A stretch of DNA of 64,000 nucleotides, from contig JAAEPW010001368.1 in the NCBI GenBank assembly GCA_024232355.1, forward strand, positions 6,852-70,851, written 5' to 3'. The notes under the pieces were generated by a model. It saw only the letters and a program-made list of their open reading frames with translations. It made no database searches and had not been told where the DNA came from. Positions 7,850-16,854 of this stretch are shown one piece after another; position 1 is the first letter of the stretch, and every line of letters begins with the position of its first letter. The position numbers were made by a program, and so were the translations under genes. Origin of the DNA: Chloroflexota bacterium (GTDB taxonomy: Bacteria > Chloroflexota > Anaerolineae > B4-G1).

Positions 7850-8803
7850 TTACTTGGGTTTGACGCTGGCACCAGGCACATGCAAAGTAGACAGTATCTC
7901 GCGTATCACGACCTCGCCGGTGACATCCCTGAGGCGCGCCGACGGGCTGACAATGAGCCGGTGGGCCAGCACAGATGCAGTCAGAGCCTTGATATCGTCA
8001 GGAATGACGTAATCACGCCCCATCATTGCTGCCCGAGCCTGCCCAACACGGTAGAGGGCCAACGATCCCCTCGGACTAGCCCCAAGATAGATATCATCAT
8101 GCTTGCGCGTCTGGTTGACAATATCCACAATGTAGCGCTTGACCAGCGGGTCCACGTATACGTCCTTTATTTTCTCCTGAGCAGTGGTAAGCGATTCCAC
8201 GTCCACGACCTGTTCGATCTCTGTCAATGGATGAGCATATTGCTGCGAATCGAGGATGGCTACTTCGTCATTCGGATCAGGATAGCCCAGTTGAACACGC
8301 ATCAAGAACCGATCTAGTTGAGCTTCAGGCAGTGGAAAGGTGCCCTCATACTCGATGGGATTCTGGGTCGCCATCAGCAAAAATGGTTTCGGCAACGGAT
8401 AAGTGACTCCGTCTACAGTAACCTGCAATTCCTGCATTGCCTCCAGCAGTGCCGACTGAGTCTTGGGAGTGGCACGGTTGATCTCGTCGGTGAGAACGAT
8501 CTGCGCCATAATTGGCCCAGGACGAAATTCAAACTCTCGCGTCTTTTGGTTAAAAATAGAAACGCCCGTCACATCTGTGGGCAACATGTCGGGCGTAAAC
8601 TGGATGCGACGAAAAGCGCAACCCAGCGACTTGGCCAATGTGCGGGCCAACATTGTCTTTCCTACACCGGGCACATCCTCAATGAGCATGTGTCCTTGTG
8701 AGAGCAAACCAATCGCAACAAGCTCAATGACTTGAGATTTGCCCATAACGACACGTTCGACGTTCTCGATGAGTGGTTTGGTAACTGCCAGTACTTGGTC
8801 CAT
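7850..8803 (-). CDS. MoxR-type AAA+ ATPase
   Basis: A 317-residue AAA+ ATPase of the MoxR/RavA group. Walker A is EDVPGVGKT (Lys 49), Walker B is VLTDEINRA, and the sensor-1 region reads [20 protein letters not shown], the MoxR hallmark; the C-terminal lid contains [17 protein letters not shown]. MoxR proteins act as chaperone-like ATPases, usually with a DUF58 or von Willebrand A-domain partner. No such partner is in the immediate neighbourhood here, which is unusual. ATG 8803 is preferred over a TTG at 8827 because GAGGG lies seven bases upstream. Confidence 0.93.
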   Translation of the reverse strand: MDQVLAVTKPLIENVERVVMGKSQVIELVAIGLLSQGHMLIEDVPGVGKTMLARTLAKSLGCAFRRIQFTPDMLPTDVTGVSIFNQKTREFEFRPGPIMAQIVLTDEINRATPKTQSALLEAMQELQVTVDGVTYPLPKPFLLMATQNPIEYEGTFPLPEAQLDRFLMRVQLGYPDPNDEVAILDSQQYAHPLTEIEQVVDVESLTTAQEKIKDVYVDPLVKRYIVDIVNQTRKHDDIYLGASPRGSLALYRVGQARAAMMGRDYVIPDDIKALTASVLAHRLIVSPSARLRDVTGEVVIREILSTLHVPGASVKPK

Positions 8804-8850
8804 AGCAACCCTCGTTGTACTCCTCAAAGTTAGTGTGATTATCCGCTATG

Positions 8851-8878
8851 ATTATAACACCTTTGTTCAATACGCCAA
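8851..8878 (-). promoter_or_regulatory. Promoter of the MoxR ATPase gene
   Basis: On the minus strand TTGGCG (8878-8873) and a perfect TATAAT (8856-8851) are 16 bases apart. Transcription would start near 8844, giving a leader of about 40 bases that contains two purine-rich blocks before ATG 8803. Confidence 0.6.
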
Positions 8879-9006
8879 ATTCGAGTTCTCACAAACGGTA
8901 AACGGCAATAGACGGCAGATAGAGCATACCCTTACCCACCCTCTACAACTACTTTTATCGCCCCGCCAGCATTGTAGGGAATTCCAGAAACGAGAACCAG
9001 TTTGAC

Positions 9007-9050
9007 CGGTAAAGAGAAAAAGCGCGAGGCTTGTCTAAAGCCTCGCGCTT
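9007..9050 (-). terminator. Intrinsic terminator of the histidine kinase gene
   Basis: A perfect 13-bp stem, AAGCGCGAGGCTT (9020-9032) with its complement at 9038-9050, has a 5-base loop. Read on the minus strand the stem is followed by TTTTTCTCTTT, so it ends transcription coming from the kinase gene. The rest of the stretch 8879-9006 shows no gene or clear signal. Confidence 0.85.
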
Positions 9051-9080
9051 CAGCTCAGCAATGACAAACATCAAGATTCC

Positions 9081-9986
9081 TCATGATGAGTGAAATTTAC
9101 CATTATCGTCCAAGACCTCACAATCAACCAAATACTGACGAGTCTCTTGGAGAGATAACACCGCACCCCACTGACTATTCAGGATCGGAACATGTTGCGG
9201 CTTTATCACTACATCCTCGCTTGGTTGTTCCATCTGGTCACCACTTTGCAATATGGGTAGCCGCACGAGAAACTGACTACCCCGCCCCGGCTGACTGTTG
9301 ACCTCCACTCGACCACCGTGCTCTTCGGTGACGGCTTTGACAAGAGTCAAACCTAATCCAATCCCACTATACCTACGGGTGGACGAACCATCAGCTTGGT
9401 AGAAACCTGAAAAAACACGGTCCAGTTCCCACTTTGGTATACCAACGCCCGTATCGGTCACTGCCAGACAAACCCACTCCGGCTCAGCGTAAACTTTTAC
9501 CTCGATCCGACCACCGCCAGGCGTAAACTTGAGTGCGTTCTCAACCAAACCTTCTACTACCTGCTTCAACTGACACCAATCCCCCAGTACAGATGGCAGG
9601 TCTGGCTCTGTACTTGCCACCAACTCTATTCCTGCTCGATCTGCATCGACACGATTCTCCTCTAGCACCTGCATAGTTATCTCAGTCATGTCGAGTCGAA
9701 TCAAGAACGCCGAGTGCATCTCTACCGCCATGATAATGCCAAGTCGCTCCACCATCGTCCTCAATTCGCGAGCACGGCCAACGACAATCGACAGAGCACG
9801 CACCTGCTCCGGCTCAAGTTCCCCCAATTCTCCATCGTGCATCATTTCAGCATAACCTTGTATGATACCTAATGGCGTACGAAACTCGTGCGAAACGTTT
9901 TGAATAAATATAGACTGCAATTTCTCCACCTCTCCTGTTCCATTCGCGTCACTTGGCCCCATATGAAAGGATGCCTGTCGCTTCAT
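9081..9986 (-). CDS. Soluble sensor histidine kinase without a recognisable input domain
   Basis: A 301-residue histidine kinase. The HisKA H-box is QNVSHEFRTPLG (His 33), the N-box is VEGLVENALKFTPGGG, the G1 box VTDTGVGIP and the G2 box SGIGLGLTLVK. There is no membrane segment and only about 20 residues before the dimerisation domain, so any signal must come from a partner protein or the C-terminal tail. Residues about 250-301 form a non-conserved extension. ATG 9986 has a strong GAGGAGGAG ribosome binding site. No response regulator is adjacent. It is transcribed divergently from the nuclease/STAND operon, which could be its target; that is inference only. Confidence 0.9.
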   Translation of the reverse strand: MKRQASFHMGPSDANGTGEVEKLQSIFIQNVSHEFRTPLGIIQGYAEMMHDGELGELEPEQVRALSIVVGRARELRTMVERLGIIMAVEMHSAFLIRLDMTEITMQVLEENRVDADRAGIELVASTEPDLPSVLGDWCQLKQVVEGLVENALKFTPGGGRIEVKVYAEPEWVCLAVTDTGVGIPKWELDRVFSGFYQADGSSTRRYSGIGLGLTLVKAVTEEHGGRVEVNSQPGRGSQFLVRLPILQSGDQMEQPSEDVVIKPQHVPILNSQWGAVLSLQETRQYLVDCEVLDDNGKFHSS

Positions 9987-10096
9987 TGCTCTCCTCCTCG
10001 CAAACCCTATAACCGGGCGTAAACCATCACCACGATCATCATATCAGATTGTCGTTCAAAAATAGCTCGACACCCATTCAAAAAACGTTCAATTGG

Positions 10097-10125
10097 TTTA
10101 CATTTCGATAGAAATATGCTATCAT
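10097..10125 (+). promoter_or_regulatory. Strong sigma70-type promoter of the nuclease/STAND operon
   Basis: TTTACA (10097-10102), a 17-base spacer, and TATCAT (10120-10125) preceded by TGC, an extended -10. Transcription would start near 10132, leaving a leader of about 88 bases before ATG 10220. Confidence 0.75.
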
Positions 10126-10219
10126 TATATTTGTCGCCACCGTGACAATCAATATAATGACTCCCCTTCTACATAGTAAAGCAATTTCATATCACAAGCA
10201 ATCACAAGGAGGAAAAAAA

Positions 10220-11401
10220 ATGAGTACAGCAGGCAGGTATTACTTTGGTCATATTGAGGAAAGTGAGCTTGCGAATCTAGACCTGCAACCGGTCACCATG
10301 GACCCACTCAAGGTGATCGAGTTCAACAACCTACGCAAGACGACAGCCGGACACGTTGGCCTTAGCTTTAGGCGTCAAAGTGGTAATCTTAGGCACAGTT
10401 CTATCAAACAAGCAGTTTATGATGGCGATACAGTCACCGTCGGTGCCTTTGGAAATCTATCCACGCGTTTCATCGGTATCGATACGCCAGAGGTAAAATT
10501 TGCCTTGCTGGAAAGCCGAACGATCGAAGAGGGCAGTACCTATACCTCATTCGTCAAACTGGATGACGAGAGATGGGCAAAATTCTTGGCAAACCCCTTT
10601 ACAATGAACGCCTCTAGCTATCTAGATAAAGATATAGATCTGCCGCCATACGGATTAAGCATCGGTCTTTACGAATACCTGAGACCCAATTTGGTTCGAG
10701 ACGCAGGAAAAAATCATCGCATACACGCCCAAGCAGCCCTGAGGTATTTGGAGAACCAGATTGACAACGATCTAAAAACTCTGGTCAACAAAGATGGAAG
10801 CAAACGATTCGAATCGGAAGATGAATTTAGGTTTTACCTGAGATTTGCACACGAAATTATGGATGGATATGGCAGGCTATTGTGCATCATCAAACCGGAT
10901 GAACCGAACCCGCCATCAGGGAAACGGCAAAAGAGCTATAATCTGCGAATGCTAAAGTCTGGATTGGCAATGCCTTACTTTATCTGGCCCAATCTCGAAC
11001 CCTGGCGAAAGCAAGAGTTTATCCTTAAAGCCATCGTCAAGCGCGGTCAAGCCCACGCTTTGGCCGAAAAAAAGGGCAGCACACTAAAAACTGTAAGGCG
11101 CTATGTGCGACGTGCACGTAAAAACAAAAAAGGTATTTTCGGCGATGCGAATTACGATCAAAACCAAACGGGTCCACTACAATTGATGCCCAATGAAATT
11201 CGTTTCCTCGGAGCACGGCGCGCACCCTCCCGTTATGTGATCGACCTGAGTGAAAATACCCCGTGGCCTGATACACTTCTTCATCCCGAAAACTACTATC
11301 GTATTGAAAACTTGGAAGACCGCCTATACATCCCAGGAGAATACGTTCCCTTGTTCGCCGAACGAGAGGGATGGCAAGTACAACGATCACCAAATGCCTG
11401 A
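10220..11401 (+). CDS. Staphylococcal nuclease (SNase)-like protein, cytosolic, with large insert
   Basis: A 393-residue protein with an SNase core. The catalytic set can be matched to staphylococcal nuclease: VYDGDT (Asp 68 and Asp 70 region), STRFIGIDTPE (Arg 83, Asp 88, Glu 91) and DGYGRLL (Arg 219, equivalent to Arg 87). About 120 residues are inserted between the second and third motif, and a 140-residue basic C-terminal region follows (VRRYVRRARKNKKG). There is no signal peptide, so the enzyme stays in the cytoplasm, unlike most thermonucleases. ATG 10220 is chosen over 10142 because AAGGAGG is ideally placed. The stop overlaps the start of the STAND gene by eight bases. Nuclease fold likely; substrate unknown. 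Confidence 0.82.
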   Translation: MSTAGRYYFGHIEESELANLDLQPVTMDPLKVIEFNNLRKTTAGHVGLSFRRQSGNLRHSSIKQAVYDGDTVTVGAFGNLSTRFIGIDTPEVKFALLESRTIEEGSTYTSFVKLDDERWAKFLANPFTMNASSYLDKDIDLPPYGLSIGLYEYLRPNLVRDAGKNHRIHAQAALRYLENQIDNDLKTLVNKDGSKRFESEDEFRFYLRFAHEIMDGYGRLLCIIKPDEPNPPSGKRQKSYNLRMLKSGLAMPYFIWPNLEPWRKQEFILKAIVKRGQAHALAEKKGSTLKTVRRYVRRARKNKKGIFGDANYDQNQTGPLQLMPNEIRFLGARRAPSRYVIDLSENTPWPDTLLHPENYYRIENLEDRLYIPGEYVPLFAEREGWQVQRSPNA

Positions 11402-14400
11402 AAACTCTGAGCAACTGCTAGAAATCTATACCTTGGGTGGCCTGAACATCACCCGTGCAAAAGAGCCAATCACAGGTCTGGCATCCAGCAAGGCGGAAGC
11501 GCTGTTGGCATATCTGGCGACCACGCGCCGGACGTGCTCTCGCGAAGCGCTGGCAGAATTACTGTGGGAAAACAGGCCGCAAAAGCGGTCCATGTCTAAC
11601 CTCCGGGTAGTACTGACCAGTATCCGCGAGCATTTGTCGCCATACGTCGAGATCACACGTCAAACCGTCGCCATAAACCAAGAAAGCGCCTGCTGGTTAG
11701 ACGCAGCCGAGTTGGAAAAGCACGTGGCAGAGGCACAAAACACTCTGCACCAAACAGGTAAATTGTCTCATGCCTCTGCCGCTCGGCTTAAGCAAGCGCT
11801 CGAGTTGTACCAGGGCAGCTTTCTGGACAGCTTTTTCATCCGCGACAGCATCGGCTTTGAAGATTGGATGAGAACTGAGCGTCAGCGGCTGTCGCGGATG
11901 ATGACAGAGGCACTGGATGAACTAGTTCGCTTTTACACAGAAATTGGCGAATACAGCACGAGCTTGGAACTAGGACATCGACTGCTAGAACTCGACCCTC
12001 TGCGCGAGGAAACGTATCGCAAACTAATGTTGCTGTCTGCCTACAGAGGCGAGCGTATCGTCGCTCTGGAGTATTACACCACCTGCCAAAATGTGTTGGA
12101 CAAAGAGTTGGGCATCCAACCAGAGCAGTCCACTATAGACATATTTCAGCAAATTACGGCAGGAAAAATCGGCGCAGTAAAACCATCGTTCTCCACGGGT
12201 CATTTGCAGGCCGAGACCACCAGCCTAGTCGGTCGCGAAAAAGAATTTTTCGAGATCACCAAACTATTGCAAAATCCAGCTTGCCGCTTGCTGACAGTGA
12301 CCGGGCCAGGCGGTATTGGCAAAACACGTCTGGCGCAAGAAATCACCGAGAAAATTAGTGGTTTTCCGGATGGTGTTTATTTTGTCTCCCTGGCATCGGT
12401 ACGGTCACCAGACGCACTGATTTCGGCCATTGCCAGTGGTATCCAATTTACCTTTCAAGGTGCAGACAATGCCTCAACCCAACTTTTGGACTATGTAAAG
12501 CAGAAAAGAATGCTGTTGGTGCTAGATAATTTCGAGCATCTGGTTGACGATGCCACAGGTTTGCTAATGCAAATACTGGCCCGATCAAAAACGATGAAAA
12601 TCCTCGTGACATCGCGCGAATGGCTAAACTTGCAAGATGAATGGCTACGCAAACTTGATCCACTGTCTATCCCTCCCTCCGCCGACGCTGAGGACGCCGA
12701 AGCCTACAGCGCAGTTCAATTATTCTTGCAGCACGCCAATCGCGTTCGTTCAGATTTTTCAACCAGTGAAAAGAACAAACACTTTATCGCCCGCATCTGC
12801 CAACAAGTGGGCGGCAATCCACTGGGGATCGAGTTGGCTGCTGCTTGGACGCGCATGTTGTCGTGCGAGGAAATCGCCAAAGAGATTCAACAAAATCTCG
12901 ACTTTTTAGCGTCCACACATCGGGACGCGACCGAACGCCACCAGAGTGTCAAGGCCGTGTTTGAGCATTCGTGGACGCTGCTGTCCCACGAAGAAAGGAC
13001 CGTCTTTAAGAAACTGTCTGTTTTCTCCGGTGGTTTCAAGCGGGATGCAGCCGACATTATCGCCAGCGCATCGTCCCCGGTGCTTTCAGCCCTGGTGGAC
13101 AAGTCGCTCATTCGAAGCAACTTGCGCGGGCGCTACGAGATGCACGAATTACTGCATCAATACACCGCCGAAAAACTGGCACAATCGCCTGACGAAATCG
13201 CTTCCACAAGAAAACTGCATGCCCAATACTATGCTGATTTCCTCAAAAAGAAAGAGAGCACTTTGGTCGGGAGAGATCAAGAGGCAATCAGCCAAATCAA
13301 AGAGGAAATCAGCAATATTCGGGCCGCATGGCAATGGGCAATTGAACAATCTAGCGAGTTTGAACTCGGTCAAATGCTCAAAAGTCTATGGTTCTTTTAC
13401 AGGCCACAAAACCAATACGAAGAAGCGTTGACCATGTTCTCCCATGCAGTAGAGCGGTTGAGAGTTGGACATTCAGGAGAAAAAGAGAGTCTTGTATTAG
13501 GACAAGCATTAGGGTGCAAGGGATGGTTCCTGTACCGGACTGGTTTGGTCAATAAAGGCAAGGAATTGTTACAAGAAAGTGTGCAGATTGCGAGGCAGCA
13601 TACGGCATGGCCAGAGCTCAGTTTTTCATTGACCCTGCTCGGCCTTGTCAGCAACGCTCAGGGTGAATACGACCAAGTCAAAGAGCTGTGTCAAGAAAGC
13701 CTCGCCATCGCCGAAGAAATCAACGATACGTGGGGACAAGCGGTAGCCCTCAACGTATTAGGCAACGTTGCTCGTAAACTGGGCGAATATGAAGAAGCCA
13801 GAGAGTTGTGCAGGGAAAGCCTCACCATCTCACGAGCGACTGGTGATCGGTTGAGTATGTCGATCTCACTCAACGACTTGGGCCAGCTTACCCTCAGATT
13901 GGGCGAGTATAAAAAAGCACGACAGCTATGTCAGGAAAGTCTCGAAATCTCCACTGCGCTTGGCGATCAGCTCGGTATTGCAATTTCGTCAAACCGACTG
14001 GGAAATATCGCTCAAGCGTTGGGCCAGTATGACACGGCGCAGAATCTGTATCAAGATAGCTTGGATCGCTCTAGAGCAATCGGCGACAGGCTGGGAGTAG
14101 CAATTTCGCTCAATCACTTGAGCAGCGTAGTCTGTTTACAGGGTGATCTTGATGCCGCACGCACGTTCTGTGAAGAAGCATTGGCTATTTCCCGCGAAAT
14201 CAACAACAGGCGTGGCATCGTATTCTCACTGAACCACTTGGGTCAGGTAGTCTATCTTCAAAAAAGTTATGCCAAAGCACGCAGTTTGTACCAGGAGAGC
14301 CTCACGCTGGCACAGCAAACTGGCAATTTGGGGGGAATGGCAACCGCTTTCAATGGCCTTGGCGATGTGGCACGAATGCAGGAAGATATACAAGAGTCCA

Positions 14401-14738
14401 AAGCCTACCTCTTTGATGCACTAAAAGCTGCACACGAGTTGAACGTTGTTTCTCAAGTTTTGGATACATTGTTCAGAGTCAGCCATATCCTAGACAGCGA
14501 TGGAAATCCTATCTGGGCATCGAAACTCGTCGAATTCATTTACCGGCATCCTGCCGCCTGGCAGGAAACGCGAGACAATGCGAATCATTTCCAAGCCAAA
14601 TTGGTGGCCCAACTACCGTCAGACGTAGTTCAAACAGCCCGCCAAGCCGGTCAAAGCGTACAACTTGACGAGGTGTTAGACGAGTTACTCTACTCATTTG
14701 AAAAAGATTCTACTACTCGAACCTTATTACGGCGGTAG
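11394..14738 (+). CDS. BTAD / NB-ARC / TPR protein (AfsR-like STAND ATPase)
   Basis: A 1114-residue signal-transducing ATPase. Residues about 8-95 are an OmpR-like winged helix (LEIYTLGGLNITRA at its start), about 100-250 a bacterial transcriptional activator domain (BTAD), about 280-560 an NB-ARC ATPase with Walker A TGPGGIGKT (Lys 310) and Walker B LLVLDNFEH (Asp 378), followed by a winged-helix region and, from about 740 to 1020, tandem 40-residue TPR repeats (LGEYEEARELCRESL type). Such proteins either activate transcription or act as oligomerising immune sensors. The start at 11394 overlaps the nuclease gene, and the end overlaps the next gene by 41 bases. The TPR array is the probable ligand sensor. 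Confidence 0.92.
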   Translation: MPENSEQLLEIYTLGGLNITRAKEPITGLASSKAEALLAYLATTRRTCSREALAELLWENRPQKRSMSNLRVVLTSIREHLSPYVEITRQTVAINQESACWLDAAELEKHVAEAQNTLHQTGKLSHASAARLKQALELYQGSFLDSFFIRDSIGFEDWMRTERQRLSRMMTEALDELVRFYTEIGEYSTSLELGHRLLELDPLREETYRKLMLLSAYRGERIVALEYYTTCQNVLDKELGIQPEQSTIDIFQQITAGKIGAVKPSFSTGHLQAETTSLVGREKEFFEITKLLQNPACRLLTVTGPGGIGKTRLAQEITEKISGFPDGVYFVSLASVRSPDALISAIASGIQFTFQGADNASTQLLDYVKQKRMLLVLDNFEHLVDDATGLLMQILARSKTMKILVTSREWLNLQDEWLRKLDPLSIPPSADAEDAEAYSAVQLFLQHANRVRSDFSTSEKNKHFIARICQQVGGNPLGIELAAAWTRMLSCEEIAKEIQQNLDFLASTHRDATERHQSVKAVFEHSWTLLSHEERTVFKKLSVFSGGFKRDAADIIASASSPVLSALVDKSLIRSNLRGRYEMHELLHQYTAEKLAQSPDEIASTRKLHAQYYADFLKKKESTLVGRDQEAISQIKEEISNIRAAWQWAIEQSSEFELGQMLKSLWFFYRPQNQYEEALTMFSHAVERLRVGHSGEKESLVLGQALGCKGWFLYRTGLVNKGKELLQESVQIARQHTAWPELSFSLTLLGLVSNAQGEYDQVKELCQESLAIAEEINDTWGQAVALNVLGNVARKLGEYEEARELCRESLTISRATGDRLSMSISLNDLGQLTLRLGEYKKARQLCQESLEISTALGDQLGIAISSNRLGNIAQALGQYDTAQNLYQDSLDRSRAIGDRLGVAISLNHLSSVVCLQGDLDAARTFCEEALAISREINNRRGIVFSLNHLGQVVYLQKSYAKARSLYQESLTLAQQTGNLGGMATAFNGLGDVARMQEDIQESKAYLFDALKAAHELNVVSQVLDTLFRVSHILDSDGNPIWASKLVEFIYRHPAAWQETRDNANHFQAKLVAQLPSDVVQTARQAGQSVQLDEVLDELLYSFEKDSTTRTLLRR

Positions 14739-15807
14739 CCATCGGGCCTGGGCCGATGGCTATGCCGCCCACAGCCGTCACGATGTGACACTGCTTACAC
14801 TGCCAGCCCGGTTTTGGAAATGGCGTATGCAGGGTGGAGCACTCACACTGGCAGAACAGGTTCGCAACCTCGACTTTGTCCCCGACCTCATTCTGGCCTC
14901 CGACATGCTCAATCTACCCACCTTTCTCGGCCTGACCCGTAATTTCCTCTCTGACATCCCAATCGCACTTTACTGTCACGAAAATCAACTAACCTATCCC
15001 TTCCCTCCTGGCGAAAAACGCGACCTGACCTATAGCATGATCAATTGGTTATCCATGCTCGCTGCCGACCGAGTTTTTTTCAACTCTTGCTACCACTTGG
15101 AAGATTGGTTCGAAGAGTTGCCCCGTTTACTCAAGCACTTTCCAGACCACACACACGTTCATCGCATTGCAGAAGTGCGGGAAAAAGCCAAGGTGTTGCA
15201 AGTGGGTTGCGACTTGGGCTGTTTCGACCCCATCCCCGATCCTCAAACTCGAACATCGGAACACCCGCCCCTGATTCTGTGGAACCAACGTTGGGAGTAT
15301 GATAAAGAACCAGACGTCTTTTTCCGCGCATTGTACGCACTGGTAGAGGAAGGGTTAAACTTTCAAGTGGCGTTGGCAGGCAAGAGCTATCGTCAAACTA
15401 CGCTCGAGTTTGAGACTGCGCGAGATCGGTTGGGAGCAAGGGTAGTTCACTTTGGGCACGCCGACGAGGCACAGTACAAAGCTCTCTTGCGTCGTGCTGA
15501 TGTGGTGGTCAGTACCGCAATTCACGAGTTCTTTGGTATCGCAATCGTCGAGGCAATCTACTGCGGGTGCTTTCCCATACTGCCCCGCCGCCTGACTTAT
15601 CCAGAGATCATCCCGACACCATATCACGAGGATTGTCTATACGAGGATTTCGAGAGTTTGCTCACGCGGCTGCGTTGGGCATTGAGCCATTCCAAACAGG
15701 CTCGAATATTAGCTGCTAGGCTCCGCCCTGCCGTCGCCCGTTTCGACTGGGCAAAGATGGTACCGCGCTACGACGAGGCAATGACGACGCTAAACACTGT
15801 CGGTTGA
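14698..15807 (+). CDS. tRNA-queuosine mannosyltransferase-like glycosyltransferase (DUF3524 type)
   Basis: A 369-residue GT-B glycosyltransferase. The N-terminus KKILLLEPYYGGSHRAWADG is the hallmark of the DUF3524/GTDC1 family, whose animal member mannosylates queuosine in tRNA-Asp. Other marks are YCHENQLTYPFP, FNSCYHLEDWFEELP, ILWNQRWEYDKEPDVFF and the donor-site stretch STAIHEFFGIAIVEAIYCG. Bacterial members have no proven substrate that I know of, so queuosine mannosylation is inference. The start is TTG at 14698, inside the end of the STAND gene, which implies translational coupling. Its 3' end overlaps the convergent FemAB gene by 18 bases. Confidence 0.85.
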   Translation: MKKILLLEPYYGGSHRAWADGYAAHSRHDVTLLTLPARFWKWRMQGGALTLAEQVRNLDFVPDLILASDMLNLPTFLGLTRNFLSDIPIALYCHENQLTYPFPPGEKRDLTYSMINWLSMLAADRVFFNSCYHLEDWFEELPRLLKHFPDHTHVHRIAEVREKAKVLQVGCDLGCFDPIPDPQTRTSEHPPLILWNQRWEYDKEPDVFFRALYALVEEGLNFQVALAGKSYRQTTLEFETARDRLGARVVHFGHADEAQYKALLRRADVVVSTAIHEFFGIAIVEAIYCGCFPILPRRLTYPEIIPTPYHEDCLYEDFESLLTRLRWALSHSKQARILAARLRPAVARFDWAKMVPRYDEAMTTLNTVG

Positions 15808-16854
15808 TCTACGCCAGTACCGCCAACGCATCGCCGCCAGTAGATTTGGCATCACCACAGTGTAGAACCAATAGCCGAAACGAGAAATCGGGAAATCCCA
15901 GGCCCCAATGGTCCGCACAAACTCGCCCCCAAACCCTTGCTTGAAGCGATACACTCCCCATAGTGGATCCGACTCATCCAACACCTCGGGCGCTCCCCAC
16001 ATATCGTAGACTGTACAGCCATTTTCTTGTGCCCAACGCATCGCCTCCCACTGGAGCAAGTGGTTTGGCATTTTTTTTCTGTGGACAGCACGGGACGCTC
16101 CATACACATACCACGCTCGCTGCGCAAAGCAAAAGATCATGACCATCGCCACCGGTGCCCCCTCCACCTCGGCGATCAGCGGTTGTGCCAGCCCGGCCTC
16201 GATAAAAGTGCCCCAAGCATCATGATAATATTCTGCGGATCGGATAACAAAATTATCGCGGATTGAGGTTTCAGTGTACATCTCGTACAACAGTGGCAAA
16301 TCATCCACCGTGCCCCGGCGCACAGTCACCCCCTTGCGCACCGCCAATCTCGTGTTGTAACGCCACTTGGATTTGAACGCCGCCATCAGATCATCCAGGC
16401 TGCGGTCGAGATCGAGCAGCATCGTATTGCGAAACTGGATTTGCTCCACAGAAGAACGCCACCCATAGTTGCGCAGCATCCTTACAACTGCCTCACTTGT
16501 ATCGGTTCGCACGTCAGGGTCTATTTTGACGAACAGAGCTCGTTCGCGCCGTGCCGTAGCCTCCAGATAATCCAAAACCTGCTCCAAAAGATCCGCATCC
16601 CCATAATCCAGAATTGGCCCCTTGGGAACATACATCACCGCCCAAGGCCAACGGCCCAGTCGACGCACCAACATAGATGCTGCCGCACAAGGCCGTCCAT
16701 CCTTTGTCCACAGATAACGTGCCGGTCGCCACCCGTGACGCGACTTGAGCGTACCCCATTCCCAGGTCTGCAAAAAGTGAGCCTCTGGCAACTCGGCCAG
16801 CGCCCCATTCCACCGCTCACGTTCCGTGATTTGAGATTCAGAGATCGATCTCAT
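15790..16854 (-). CDS. FemAB-like peptidoglycan-type aminoacyltransferase, downstream copy
   Basis: A 354-residue GNAT-fold protein of the FemAB group, which uses aminoacyl-tRNA to add amino acids to peptidoglycan precursor side chains. Marks are LQTWEWGTLKSRHGW, the ceiling motif MYVPKGPI, AAFKSKWRYNTRLAVRKGV, NHLLQWEAMRWAQENGC and the C-terminal GVYRFKQGFGGE. The start ATG 16854 overlaps the stop of the previous gene as ATGA, which fixes the start and shows translational coupling. It is about half-way diverged from its upstream neighbour but keeps the same motif order, so it is a tandem paralogue. Its own amino acid specificity cannot be read from sequence. Confidence 0.88.
   Translation of the reverse strand: MRSISESQITERERWNGALAELPEAHFLQTWEWGTLKSRHGWRPARYLWTKDGRPCAAASMLVRRLGRWPWAVMYVPKGPILDYGDADLLEQVLDYLEATARRERALFVKIDPDVRTDTSEAVVRMLRNYGWRSSVEQIQFRNTMLLDLDRSLDDLMAAFKSKWRYNTRLAVRKGVTVRRGTVDDLPLLYEMYTETSIRDNFVIRSAEYYHDAWGTFIEAGLAQPLIAEVEGAPVAMVMIFCFAQRAWYVYGASRAVHRKKMPNHLLQWEAMRWAQENGCTVYDMWGAPEVLDESDPLWGVYRFKQGFGGEFVRTIGAWDFPISRFGYWFYTVVMPNLLAAMRWRYWRRSTDSV

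Noticed and set aside
10220..11401. Nuclease as a secreted thermonuclease
   Set aside because: No signal peptide or membrane segment is present with the start supported by the ribosome binding site, nor in the longer frame.
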